In this document: piece by piece, positions 28,044-37,526 of the stretch
How the letters are laid out: each line of letters begins with the position of its first letter
Numbering within the stretch: position 1 is the first letter of the stretch
Made by a program: the position numbers and the translations under genes
The notes under the pieces: generated by a model
Databases searched by the model: none
The model's input: only the letters and a program-made list of their open reading frames with translations
Told to the model about the DNA's origin: nothing
Origin: Chryseobacterium luteum
GTDB taxonomy: Bacteria > Bacteroidota > Bacteroidia > Flavobacteriales > Weeksellaceae
NCBI RefSeq assembly: GCF_000737785.1
Contig: NZ_JPRO01000001.1
Coordinates: 186,001 to 250,000 of the forward strand
DNA: 64,000 nt
Direction of reading: 5' to 3'

Positions 28044-29282
28044 TTACCATCTTAAAATTAAAGGGAGTTTTCCTTTTTTAAATTTTAGTTTCAAATAATA
28101 ATCCTGCTCATTATTTCCGTAGAAAATATAATCAATATCAGAAATTAGTTTCTTTTCAGGTTTTGTTAAAGATTTGAAAGAAGACAGCAATAAGGCATTA
28201 TTTCTGACAAAAATATAATTTTCGTTTAACTTAGGCGATAGTTGGATGGATTTTCTGGTTGATTTTATTTCAAAACCTGTTTTATTTTTTTCAATAGTGT
28301 TAGGCTGAAAAGGAATTGCCGTGAATTGTTTCTGGGCGTTAATCCATTTTTTATTCTGAAAATAGGACTCTGTTTTTTCCGGATCTGAACTTTGAAGATC
28401 AATCACATAATTCGGCTGAATGATTTTTTGAATACTCTCTTTTTCAACTTCATTGAAATTATCATCGTAACCGTAAGTGATGATTGTATCATTTACCTGT
28501 TCGAGATTCGCAGTTGCTTTAAGGTGACTGATCTGTGAAGATTCTGCAAATGCTTTATCGAAAAGTGAGCTGAAGTTATTGAGATTCGCAGCGTTCAATT
28601 CTGTTTCGAGAAAAGATTTTGTCTGCTGTAATTTTGAAATAATTGGGGCAGGGTCGTATGAATTTGAATCATTTTTAATTTCAATATGATCCTCATTAAT
28701 TTCAATAGAAAGATTTGGGATGCTATGATCAGAAGTAAATAAGATACCTCCCACACCCCGATTGATAAACTTTCCGGCATCAAGAACATTATTTTTAGAA
28801 GATAGCAGCATTTGATAACCGATACTTTCAAAACCCTGATCAGAAGTTCCCACAATGCAGTTTTTATCTGACATTTTAATGTAAATCTGATCTTTTCTGA
28901 AGATATTATTTCCCTGGTCTGTAAATTTTTGCTGTTTTAAAAATGCGATAAATTTTTGTTTGTCTTTAAATTCAAAGACGCTGTACCAATCTGAAATTTT
29001 AGAATTCTTCAAATGGAAAACCTGAAAAAAATCGGGAATTTTCACTCCCGATTTTAGTATAGAAATTGAATTTTCATCTTTATTTTTGCTTCCAAACCAT
29101 TGCGAAGGGTGGGTTGCAAGACTGTAAACATATTGTCTCGTTAATTTTTTCGTATCGACTAAAATGATCGCATCTGCATTTGCAGCAACCATTGTTAACG
29201 TATTTTTTTTATGATAAAAAACAAAATAAATAACCGCTGCAAACAGAACAACAACTAAGACAAGAAGTTTCTTTTTATTCAT
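28044..29282 (-). CDS. Uncharacterised membrane-anchored envelope protein
   Basis: 412 residues with one N-terminal membrane helix (residues 4-22) and a large extracytoplasmic part without cysteines of note. It starts immediately at the stop of the next upstream gene (no gap) and is part of a 3-4 gene operon (31986 to 28044, probably with 27692). The frame has short strands and charged loops, with INRGVGGILFTSDHS in the middle. It shows some resemblance to large DUF3352-like bacterial surface proteins, but I do not recognise it firmly. Confidence 0.65.
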   Translation of the reverse strand: MNKKKLLVLVVVLFAAVIYFVFYHKKNTLTMVAANADAIILVDTKKLTRQYVYSLATHPSQWFGSKNKDENSISILKSGVKIPDFFQVFHLKNSKISDWYSVFEFKDKQKFIAFLKQQKFTDQGNNIFRKDQIYIKMSDKNCIVGTSDQGFESIGYQMLLSSKNNVLDAGKFINRGVGGILFTSDHSIPNLSIEINEDHIEIKNDSNSYDPAPIISKLQQTKSFLETELNAANLNNFSSLFDKAFAESSQISHLKATANLEQVNDTIITYGYDDNFNEVEKESIQKIIQPNYVIDLQSSDPEKTESYFQNKKWINAQKQFTAIPFQPNTIEKNKTGFEIKSTRKSIQLSPKLNENYIFVRNNALLLSSFKSLTKPEKKLISDIDYIFYGNNEQDYYLKLKFKKGKLPLILRW

Positions 29283-31301
29283 TTAAAGTATCTGGGGCTT
29301 TTTTTCTCCTTCTTTAATTTTAAAAATTTCATCAAACAGATCAAAGAAATACATGAGGCTGTTTTCTGAAGAATTTCTAATTTTATAATCTATTTCTGTT
29401 TCTACGCTTTCTCCCTTCACTTCTGTTTTATAGTACATTTCTCCTACATTTTTTCTGAACAGATCCAGTGTTTTTCTTTCAGAAGGTGTTTTAAATTCTT
29501 TTTCCAGACCTATTAAAAGCTTCTGTACATCCAGTCTTCCGGATAAAGGATATCTGGATGAATCTTTTGCCCACTGTTTGGAAGTATCGGACTGGTTTTG
29601 AGGACTAAGGTTTTCTGTGGCACTCGTAAGATAAACAATACCGTCCTTTACAAGGAAATACAGCTGATCCATATAGCCATCTCCTTTTTCATCCTTGAAT
29701 GAATATACATTTCCGGTTTTTGTGAATTTCTTTGCTAAATGCTTATTGGTGGTCAGCACATTGAAAACACGGTTCCAGTAGCCTTCATTTTCCGTCGCAA
29801 AAGCAAATGTAAAGTTGGGAACGGCTACATCTTTGGTTTTCTTCACTTCTTTTTCATTGTAGTCATCATCATATTCGTAGTCCGTATACTCTACTTTTTT
29901 GGATTTCAGTTCGTTCAGAACAAAAATTCCGTTTCCGGGAGCTATTTTGGTGATGGCTTCTTCATCCAGAACAATTTTCATGGTTTCCATCATCAGTTCC
30001 ATTTCCTTTTTATATTCGCCGTCTCCTGTGTCCTGAAGCAGGTCGTACATCATATCAAATGTTTTTGCCCCGTTGACATTAACTACATAATAACCAATGC
30101 TTTTTTCGTTGATAAGCTCTGCTAGTTTTTTGTTTTTCTTACCCTTATAAACGGATGAGATCGTTTTCTGGATTCCCGGATTTTTATGCTGATAATTATT
30201 AACCAGCTTTACTTTGTCTTTGTCAAAATATAAATTGTAATATGAATTTGAATCATATGCATTTCTTAAAAACTGTCCAAACTGAAAATGTTTCATCATT
30301 TTGCCGTAAATACCGTCGTTTACCATTCGTCCGTAATCTGTATAGATGTAAGCATCAGAATCAGGATCTCTGAACTTCAGCATATCTTTCGGCACTTCAA
30401 TTTCTAAATTTGAACTGAAATACCGGTCGAAACGGTTTTCTGCAATTTTCTTTACGATCCTGAAGTTTTCAATACGCATAGAGTCCTGTTCTTTCTGGTA
30501 AGCGGTATCTGTTTCAGTTTCTACATACTCCTCTTCCTTCGGATACACTTCTTCCTCACCGTCAGAATGCTGGGTATCCACATTCTCTTTCGGATATTTA
30601 TGATTTTTTTCCAGATACTTGATATCTTTCTGAATTCTGGTGATCTCCTTGTTATTCTCCCTGATGTTATCTTTTAAATACTTGACCTCTTCCTTCAGGC
30701 TGATTATTTCTTCCTTATAATTGAAAGGCTTTTCCGGTTCTATGGCATAAGCACTGTCCACAACAACAGCAGTACTGTCTGTGACGGCTGCAACGCTGTC
30801 TGTTACGGCTTCAGACCAAATATCTTTATAAGGTTTGGTATAATTTACCATGCTCAAAACCGCACGGTCGCTATTCCACGCAACGAAGATATTATCGTCG
30901 ATATCAACGTAAGAGTAATTCTTTTTCCTGGAAATTTCCAATCCTTTTTTCTTGACAGAATTGATGAATTCCTGGAATTTTTCCTTGTTGTCTACAATAA
31001 AATGAGTGGTGTAGGTTTGTATTGAGTCATTAAAACTGGCATAATGGTATTGTGTACCGTCATATTTAATTCCCGTTTTGGAATAGTCGTTCCACGAGGA
31101 TTTTTCTTTGTCTTTCTTGCTTAATTCATGCAATAAAGGGTTAAGTTTCTGCCAGTTGATTTTCTGATTGAGCTGTTTCCCGTTGATTTCCATATAAAAT
31201 ACGGCATCAGTGGGAAGCGTCATGCTTTTCTGTGCAAAAACAAGCATAAAACCAAAAAGTACGAAAGTAATCGTTTGTGTTTTTAAGAATATAGATTTCA
31301 T
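29283..31301 (-). CDS. Large secreted protein with coiled-coil insert, unknown function
   Basis: 672 residues. Signal peptide (about residues 1-23). A strongly predicted coiled coil lies at about residues 195-235 (ISLKEEVKYLKDNIRE), followed by an acidic Glu-rich stretch. The flanks have paired strands like the neighbouring 412-residue protein, so the two may be related or bind each other. It forms one operon with its neighbours. No family I can name with confidence. Confidence 0.65.
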   Translation of the reverse strand: MKSIFLKTQTITFVLFGFMLVFAQKSMTLPTDAVFYMEINGKQLNQKINWQKLNPLLHELSKKDKEKSSWNDYSKTGIKYDGTQYHYASFNDSIQTYTTHFIVDNKEKFQEFINSVKKKGLEISRKKNYSYVDIDDNIFVAWNSDRAVLSMVNYTKPYKDIWSEAVTDSVAAVTDSTAVVVDSAYAIEPEKPFNYKEEIISLKEEVKYLKDNIRENNKEITRIQKDIKYLEKNHKYPKENVDTQHSDGEEEVYPKEEEYVETETDTAYQKEQDSMRIENFRIVKKIAENRFDRYFSSNLEIEVPKDMLKFRDPDSDAYIYTDYGRMVNDGIYGKMMKHFQFGQFLRNAYDSNSYYNLYFDKDKVKLVNNYQHKNPGIQKTISSVYKGKKNKKLAELINEKSIGYYVVNVNGAKTFDMMYDLLQDTGDGEYKKEMELMMETMKIVLDEEAITKIAPGNGIFVLNELKSKKVEYTDYEYDDDYNEKEVKKTKDVAVPNFTFAFATENEGYWNRVFNVLTTNKHLAKKFTKTGNVYSFKDEKGDGYMDQLYFLVKDGIVYLTSATENLSPQNQSDTSKQWAKDSSRYPLSGRLDVQKLLIGLEKEFKTPSERKTLDLFRKNVGEMYYKTEVKGESVETEIDYKIRNSSENSLMYFFDLFDEIFKIKEGEKKPQIL

Positions 31302-31317
31302 GGTCGAATATTAGAAT

Positions 31318-31986
31318 TTATTGAAATAATATGGTGTTTTGTAATTGTTTCTTTTGAAAGATAAGGTCTAAAATATCCGCTTCCAACTTGACTGCCTTTT
31401 TATTCGGAGCCAATGCGTAAGCACTGTTGGTTTGAGATTTCACCGCGTTTTCAAACTGCATAACGGATGTATATCTGGCCCCATTAAAGACTTCCCTGTC
31501 TGCCTTCCCCATTTTGTCGTAATCTGCCTTAAAGGTATTGACCTTATTTCTGGTCAGCAATTTCTTCTGAAGGTTCTGGCTGTAAATTTGTGTCGGGATC
31601 ATTTTGCCGAGGATATTTTTAGCTTTCAGCTGCTCCAGCCCGGCGTTGATATTTTCAATTTTTTTGAAATTACAGCTCAGTTTGATGATATAATTATCGA
31701 AATCCATTGAAGTCTTTACATTGCTGATTCCCGGCGTGCCTTTAAAAATCCTGGCAGCTTCATTGATTTTATTTTCAATTTCAGCTTTTTTGGGAACTTT
31801 TTTCCCGTTAATGGTTTCCATTTTAGAGATGGAAGCCAGCCGCGTTTTACTTTTACTGGCATTAAGGATAATGGTATACTCTCCTGTTCCGTCAGCTTTG
31901 ACATTCACCTTATCTAAAATATCAAAACAGCTTGTAAGCAATAATAACGGGAAAAGCAGCACGAACAGCTTCAGAAGATTTTTCAT
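31318..31986 (-). CDS. Lipoprotein of the unknown envelope operon
   Basis: 222 residues with lipobox LLLLTSC, so the lipidated Cys is about residue 20. The opening strands (NVKADGTGEYTIILNASKSK) are typical of short periplasmic lipoproteins in this group; no motif marks a catalytic role. First gene of the operon, 16 bp upstream of the 672-residue gene. Confidence 0.7.
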   Translation of the reverse strand: MKNLLKLFVLLFPLLLLTSCFDILDKVNVKADGTGEYTIILNASKSKTRLASISKMETINGKKVPKKAEIENKINEAARIFKGTPGISNVKTSMDFDNYIIKLSCNFKKIENINAGLEQLKAKNILGKMIPTQIYSQNLQKKLLTRNKVNTFKADYDKMGKADREVFNGARYTSVMQFENAVKSQTNSAYALAPNKKAVKLEADILDLIFQKKQLQNTILFQ

Positions 31987-32069
31987 ACCTGAATTTTAAA
32001 AAGACAAAATTACTCAATTCCAGCCTTAAAAAGCTCAATATAGTGAGATATTTAGCAAAGAAACATTTT

Positions 32070-32789
32070 TTAAACCCTTCCTTTCAGATAATCCTGTCTT
32101 ACTTCCTCATCAAGCTTTTCGATGGCATATCTCAGGCAGGTTCTGGGCATCTCCCGGTAATGCTTATTTAAAAAAGCGATCAGTTCCGTTTCACTTTTCT
32201 GCCCCATTTCCCTAAGCAGCCATCCGTTTGCTTTATGCATCAGATCGTGGGTATGCTTCAGGTTTCTGGTTACGAATTCTTTAGTCAGTTCAAAAGATCC
32301 TTTTTTCACATAATGCATGGTCCCGACTACAGCAATCCTCTTATGCCACATTTCTTCCGAATCCGAAAGGTTCCTCAACAGCTCATCTTTTCCGTTTTCG
32401 AAGGCATACCGCCCCAAAATCTTATAACAGCTTGAATCCACCAGATCCCAGTTATTGACATACGGAAGATGACCGAGATAAAACTGAACGATTTCCTCTT
32501 TCTCTATTTTATCCTTTGTTTTTTCAAATTTGGAGATCAGCATGAAAAGTGCGGTAAGTCTGTGTTCGTGGTATTTTGAAGACAGCAGAATACTTACATC
32601 CTGTAAGCTTGTTTTTGTATAATATGCTTTGGCCACAGATCTCTGGTCGGGAACTTTGACTCCTAGAAACAGATCACCTTCACCGTATTCTCCCTTTCCT
32701 GTTTTGAAGAATCTCGGAAAGAATTCTGCTTTTTCAGGAATGGACAGTACAGCAAGTGCTTCTTCAATCTCTTTGACTATATTACCCAT
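32070..32789 (-). CDS. alkD: AlkD-like DNA alkylation repair glycosylase
   Basis: 239 residues of HEAT-like helical repeats, the AlkD length. AlkD removes alkylated bases such as N7-methylguanine without base flipping. Recognised segments are FFKTGKGEYGEGDLFLGVKVPD, NNWDLVDSSCYKIL with the conserved Trp-Asp pair, and HKANGWLLREMG. It is encoded alone. Confidence 0.92.
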   Translation of the reverse strand: MGNIVKEIEEALAVLSIPEKAEFFPRFFKTGKGEYGEGDLFLGVKVPDQRSVAKAYYTKTSLQDVSILLSSKYHEHRLTALFMLISKFEKTKDKIEKEEIVQFYLGHLPYVNNWDLVDSSCYKILGRYAFENGKDELLRNLSDSEEMWHKRIAVVGTMHYVKKGSFELTKEFVTRNLKHTHDLMHKANGWLLREMGQKSETELIAFLNKHYREMPRTCLRYAIEKLDEEVRQDYLKGRV

Positions 32790-32831
32790 ACAGGTGTTGT
32801 TTAATTTTAAGCAAATAAATCATCCCATACT

Positions 32832-34115
32832 TTACGCATGCTCATCTACAACCGCCGGCTCCTGCACCTCTTCTTTTGCAATGGCTTTCGGATTGGCTAC
32901 TTTGGCAATGGTAAGCCCCTGAACGATAATAGAAAACACCACAACGCAATAAGTAATGCTTAAAATGATTTCACTGTATTCACTTTTGGGAATAGACATC
33001 GCCAGGGCAATAGAAACTCCGCCGCGGATTCCTCCCCAAACCAGAACTTTTATCGTCTGCGGGCTAAACCTCGTCCTTATAGACATAAATTTCGTAGGCA
33101 CCCAGATCGAAATGAAACGGGCAATTAAAACGACTGCAATCGCCAATAAGCCGGGAACCATAAAATGCTTTAAATCTTTGATCATTAACAGTTCAAAGCC
33201 GATAAACAGGAATAGTACGGCATTCAGAATTTCGTCAATCAGTTCCCAGAATTTGATAAGATAATCCTGTGTAACAGACTTCATTTTAAATTTAACATTA
33301 AAATTCCCCATGAATAAACCGGCTGCAACCATCGTCAGCGGTCCGGAAATATGCATCTGTCTTGCGATAAGATATCCGCCCATCACCACAGAAAGGGTGA
33401 CCAGGACAGAAATAATATAATCGTCCACTTCACGCATGAGCCTGGAAGTGATCCAGCCCAATACCACACCAAGCAGGATTCCTCCACCCGCCTCTTTCAT
33501 CAGAAGCAATCCTATGCTCTCAACACCGAGATCCACTTCTTTTCCGATCGCCAGCTGCAACACTACCGTAAATACCACTACAGCCATACCATCGTTGAAC
33601 AGAGATTCTCCGGCTACTTTTGTTTCCAGTGATTTGGATACATTGGCCTGTTTCAGGATACTCAGAACGGCCACCGGATCGGTAGGCGAAATAAGCGCTC
33701 CAAAAACCAGACAGTAAATAAATGGCAGGTGAATTCCTAAAAACGGCAGCAGATAAAACATCCCGAATCCTACCACGAACGTAGAAATCACCACTCCCGC
33801 CGTTGAAAATATCAGCACCGGGCGGAACTGTTCTTTAAGATCGTTGATATTGATGTGTATTCCTCCCGCAAAGAGAAGAAAATTAAGCATTGCGCCCATC
33901 AGAACTTCTGTGAAGTCTATACCGTTCATTAACTTGTTAAGATGCCCAAAAGTACGTGGAAGCACTGTTTCTCCAAACATGACCAGAAAAATGGAAACTA
34001 CAATGGCAATTACCATAATCCCGATGGTGCTCGGAAGTTTCAGAAATCTGTAATTAAGATATGCAAAAATTGAGGCTAGTACTATTAAGGCTGAAAATGA
34101 ATAATATAACTCCAC
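32832..34115 (-). CDS. Sodium:proton antiporter (CPA1 family)
   Basis: 427 residues with about twelve membrane helices. The ion-binding signature FNDGMAVVVFTVV, with the ND pair, and the unwound regions PTDPVAVLSILKQ are typical of CPA1 exchangers. The last 20 residues are a soluble acidic tail. Likely Na+ or K+/H+ exchange at the inner membrane; the ion is not certain. Confidence 0.92.
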   Translation of the reverse strand: MELYYSFSALIVLASIFAYLNYRFLKLPSTIGIMVIAIVVSIFLVMFGETVLPRTFGHLNKLMNGIDFTEVLMGAMLNFLLFAGGIHININDLKEQFRPVLIFSTAGVVISTFVVGFGMFYLLPFLGIHLPFIYCLVFGALISPTDPVAVLSILKQANVSKSLETKVAGESLFNDGMAVVVFTVVLQLAIGKEVDLGVESIGLLLMKEAGGGILLGVVLGWITSRLMREVDDYIISVLVTLSVVMGGYLIARQMHISGPLTMVAAGLFMGNFNVKFKMKSVTQDYLIKFWELIDEILNAVLFLFIGFELLMIKDLKHFMVPGLLAIAVVLIARFISIWVPTKFMSIRTRFSPQTIKVLVWGGIRGGVSIALAMSIPKSEYSEIILSITYCVVVFSIIVQGLTIAKVANPKAIAKEEVQEPAVVDEHA

Positions 34116-34135
34116 TAAAGTGTTTTTTTAATTAA

Positions 34136-34765
34136 TTATAAGTTTAAATAAAGTATTTTAATATATAGCTTACGCCCTTCTTTTTCCCAGACATCGAACA
34201 TTCCGTCTTTAGCAGGCTTTGAACTCCGGGTATAGTCTTTCCCAACATTCAGCATATTCAGAAGAATGTATTCATCCCCTACAGAGTTTACGAGATAGGC
34301 TGTTTTTTCCGAAGCTCCGTCTCCCGAATTTTTTATCCCTTCAGTAAGAGAACGGAACTGGTTCAGGTGATGTATAAAATTGGTTCCGTCTTTCCGGGCA
34401 TCATATGCCCTGAGAAGTATAAGCAGGACATCCAGATTGGTAGGATCCTTGTCATAAAGAATTTTCCCCTGTTTGATGCACTCTTCAAAATTACTCTCCT
34501 TAAAAGCGTCTGCAAGATTTTTAAAGCTGTCGTCAAGCGTCGAAACCTTATCCTCTCTGAAATTCCTTCCATAGTAAAGATACTGGGCTTCAATACTGTC
34601 CAGGGATTTTGGATACCCTTTGTATTTAAAAATCAGCTTCTCATAATTATACGGAGAATCCGGATTTTTAAGACTTTTTTCGATGTTTTTCAAATCGATC
34701 TTTGACTTCTGGCTGAATCCAAAAACCGAAAACAAAACCAATAACAGGAAAAATCGATATTTCAT
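34136..34765 (-). CDS. DUF4919 family secreted protein
   Basis: 209 residues. Signal peptide MKYRFFLLLVLFSVFGFSQ; then helical repeats with the family's DSIEAQYLYYGRNF and IKQGKILYDKDPTNLDVL (TPR-like). Role unknown. The start overlaps the hflX stop by one base, so it is read after hflX. Confidence 0.85.
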   Translation of the reverse strand: MKYRFFLLLVLFSVFGFSQKSKIDLKNIEKSLKNPDSPYNYEKLIFKYKGYPKSLDSIEAQYLYYGRNFREDKVSTLDDSFKNLADAFKESNFEECIKQGKILYDKDPTNLDVLLILLRAYDARKDGTNFIHHLNQFRSLTEGIKNSGDGASEKTAYLVNSVGDEYILLNMLNVGKDYTRSSKPAKDGMFDVWEKEGRKLYIKILYLNL

Positions 34766-35991
34766 TAATCGTTATTTTCTTCTTCCTTGTCGTTGTCGAA
34801 ATATTCGAAAAGGAAATCATTGTACGGGAATCTTGAAATATGGATTTTCATCACCTCATCGTAGATCATTTTCTTCATTTCCGGGAAATTTTCTTTCGTT
34901 AAAGCAGAGATGAAAACGGTAGGATATTTAGATTTACCCATCCATGTTTTTGTCCATTCATCTAATGAAATATTCTTTTTTGTAGAAGGAGTAAGATCAT
35001 CTTCATCTTTCTTGTCGTAGCTGAAATCATCAATTTTATTAAAAACCATGATCATCGGCTTCTGATGGGCATTGATCTCCATTAAAATATTATTCACAGA
35101 TTCTACCTGATCTTCAAAGCTTTCATGAGAAATATCCACTACATGAATAAGCAGATCCGCCTCGCGCACCTCATCCAGAGTAGATTTAAAAGATTCTACA
35201 AGCTGTGTAGGAAGTTTTCTGATGAATCCTACCGTATCAGTAAGCAGGAACGGCAAATTCCCGATAACCACTTTTCTTACCGTAGTATCCAGCGTTGCAA
35301 ATAATTTGTTTTCTGCAAAAACGTCAGACTTGGAAAGCGCATTCATCAGCGTAGATTTTCCTACATTGGTATAACCCACCAAAGCAGCACGCACCACTTT
35401 TCCGCGGTTGTTACGCTGGGTAGCCATTTGCCTGTCGATGGTTTTCAGTTTTTCCTTTAACAGGGAAATTCTGTCACGGATGATACGACGGTCCGTTTCA
35501 ATTTCCGTTTCTCCGGGACCTCTCATCCCGATTCCCCCTTTCTGACGCTCGAGGTGGGTCCACATTCTTGTCAGACGTGGCAAAAGGTATTGATACTGCG
35601 CCAATTCCACCTGAGTTCTTGCGTAGGAAGTCTGGGCTCTCTGTGCAAAAATATCAAGGATAAGATTGGTTCTGTCCAGAATTTTTACTTCTATTTCTTT
35701 TTCAAGATTTTTAAGCTGGGAAGGAGATAATTCATCATCAAAAATAACGGTCCCGATTTCATTTTCCTTTACATATTCTTTTATTTCCTGTGCTTTCCCA
35801 CTTCCTATAAAAGTTTTGGAATCCGGCTGAGTTAATTTTTGTGTAAAACGTTTCTGAACCGTTGCACCTGCTGTGAACGCCAAAAACTCCAGTTCATCCA
35901 TATATTCCGTAAGCTTATCTTCATCCTGGTTTTGGGTAATAACCCCTACCAAAATGGCTTTCTCGTAATTATGTTCTTTCTTATCTAGCAT
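34765..35991 (-). CDS. hflX: GTPase HflX (ribosome rescue/splitting)
   Basis: 408 residues from ATG 35991 (MLDKKEHNYEKAILVGV); a longer frame starting at 36030 adds 13 non-conserved residues. The N-terminal HflX domain (residues about 20-180, with RMWTHLERQKGGIGMRGPGE near its end) precedes a GTPase domain with G1 GYTNVGKST, G3 DTVGF, and NKID. HflX splits stalled ribosomes under stress. Downstream coupling to a DUF4919 gene is unusual in my experience but may be ordinary in this genus. Confidence 0.96.
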   Translation of the reverse strand: MLDKKEHNYEKAILVGVITQNQDEDKLTEYMDELEFLAFTAGATVQKRFTQKLTQPDSKTFIGSGKAQEIKEYVKENEIGTVIFDDELSPSQLKNLEKEIEVKILDRTNLILDIFAQRAQTSYARTQVELAQYQYLLPRLTRMWTHLERQKGGIGMRGPGETEIETDRRIIRDRISLLKEKLKTIDRQMATQRNNRGKVVRAALVGYTNVGKSTLMNALSKSDVFAENKLFATLDTTVRKVVIGNLPFLLTDTVGFIRKLPTQLVESFKSTLDEVREADLLIHVVDISHESFEDQVESVNNILMEINAHQKPMIMVFNKIDDFSYDKKDEDDLTPSTKKNISLDEWTKTWMGKSKYPTVFISALTKENFPEMKKMIYDEVMKIHISRFPYNDFLFEYFDNDKEEENND

Positions 35992-36172
35992 TAATTTCTG
36001 TCTATGTTTGTGATTTTCACAAGATACCAATTTTCAGGAAAAAAAACAAAATCATTTTTTCATTTCGCCCATTTTTTAATGTTAATTTAAGTTCATGACA
36101 CCCTTACTTTGCAAAAAATCAATACCTTTATAAGGCTGATTTATAATTAATAAGCATCTAAACACAAATATC

Positions 36173-36880
36173 ATGAGTTCCCTTATTAAATGTATCATTA
36201 TTGATGGTGATGAACTGGACAGGCTGGTTATTCAGCATCACATCAGGCAATATGATAAAATAGAGATTATTGCGTCATTTGATTCGGCGGAAAAGGCTGT
36301 TCCTTACCTTGAATTCCCGATCGACCTGTTGATCTGTGAGACCAGTCTTCACGGCATGAGCGGACTGGAATTCGGGAAATTGGGCCACAAGATCCCGGCT
36401 TGCGTCTTTCTAAGCTCCCATCCTGAACTGGCAGCCGAAGCCTTCGAAATTGATGCGCTGGATTTTGTCATAAAGCCCTTTAAAGCAGAACGATTCCATT
36501 ATTCTATGGAGAAAGTATTCAGCTTTTTCGAGATGAAAGAAAAAAGTGAATGCTTTGATGCCCTTCTCGGTGAAAACTGTATTAAAATAAAAGAAAACGG
36601 TAATGTTTCTCAAATCAGGCTTACCGATATCCTCTACCTTGAAGCTTTAAAAGATTATACCATGCTTGTCACCCACGAGAAGAAGCACTGTGTTTTGGAC
36701 TCACTTGGAAACCTTCTTCATAAAAGCTTCTTCAGTTCTTTTATAAGAATACACCGCAGCTATGCCGTTCCCCGACATTTTATCCGCAGAAAAAGCAGCA
36801 ATGAGATAGAGCTTATCCACCAGATCAGGCTTCCCATAGGCCGAACCTACAAGCAGAGCCTGTCCTTTCTTAATCCTTAA
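36173..36880 (+). CDS. Atypical LytTR response regulator (Glu instead of phospho-Asp)
   Basis: 235 residues. The receiver domain (1-115) has the acidic pocket D11/D13 and the conserved Lys in FVIKPF, but the phosphorylation site aligned with the usual Asp is Glu: LLICETSLHGMSG, E56. A Glu there often mimics permanent phosphorylation. The LytTR DNA-binding domain follows (about residues 140-235: LTDILYLEALKDYTMLVTHE, SFIRIHRSYAVPRHFI). No sensor kinase is next to it. It lies upstream of the secreted T9SS operon, which may be its target. Confidence 0.88.
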   Translation: MSSLIKCIIIDGDELDRLVIQHHIRQYDKIEIIASFDSAEKAVPYLEFPIDLLICETSLHGMSGLEFGKLGHKIPACVFLSSHPELAAEAFEIDALDFVIKPFKAERFHYSMEKVFSFFEMKEKSECFDALLGENCIKIKENGNVSQIRLTDILYLEALKDYTMLVTHEKKHCVLDSLGNLLHKSFFSSFIRIHRSYAVPRHFIRRKSSNEIELIHQIRLPIGRTYKQSLSFLNP

Positions 36881-37039
36881 TTACTGATTATCATATTTTT
36901 ACAATAAAATGCCGTTGGTCGATTTTTTTTACCGTTAGTCTATTTTCCTTCAATCCGGTTGCGATATGTGGTAATTTAGTATTCATCAATTTCTCTTGAG
37001 AATTTGAATAACCTATTAATAACCACAAAACTATTTTAC

Positions 37040-37522
37040 ATGAAAAGAACATCTATTCACTGCTTCTTTCTCATTGTGTTCACCTTTTCCGTCAGCCTTC
37101 TGAATGCCCAGTCGGCAGTTCTGGCATCGGGAACCAATGCATCAGGAAGCAACGGCTCGGTTTCTTACAGTGTCGGCCAGACCACCTATCTGTACAAGGG
37201 CGCCAATTCCCAGGTATTGGAAGGGGTACAGCAGGCTTACGAAATCACGACACTCTCTGCCAATGAAGCCACATCAGAGCAAGAAGGCATTTTACTTTAT
37301 CCTAATCCGGCAAAAGATTATCTGTACATAGATTTTTCTTCTGTTCCGTACAAAGGATCGGGATACCAACTGTTCGATGCCCAGGGCAAGCTAATCAAAA
37401 AAGACATGATTTCAGAGCAAAAGTCTGAACTCGATCTTTCTTCTCTTCCTTCTGCGGTTTACCTCATAAGGATCAACCGTAATGGAGAAAACCTGAAAAC
37501 ATTTAAAGTCATCAAAAAATAA
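37040..37522 (+). CDS. Type IX secretion (T9SS) sorting-domain protein, short
   Basis: 160 residues from ATG 37040, which opens a signal peptide (MKRTSIHCFFLIVFTFSVSL); the ATG at 37004 would place 12 residues before it. The last 70 residues are a type A sorting domain: LLYPNPAKDYLYIDFS, then YQLFDAQGKLIKKDMIS, and the final LKTFKVIKK. The mature part is tiny, so this may be a cell-surface adapter. First of three genes in a secreted-protein operon. Confidence 0.85.
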   Translation: MKRTSIHCFFLIVFTFSVSLLNAQSAVLASGTNASGSNGSVSYSVGQTTYLYKGANSQVLEGVQQAYEITTLSANEATSEQEGILLYPNPAKDYLYIDFSSVPYKGSGYQLFDAQGKLIKKDMISEQKSELDLSSLPSAVYLIRINRNGENLKTFKVIKK

Positions 37523-37526
37523 CACC

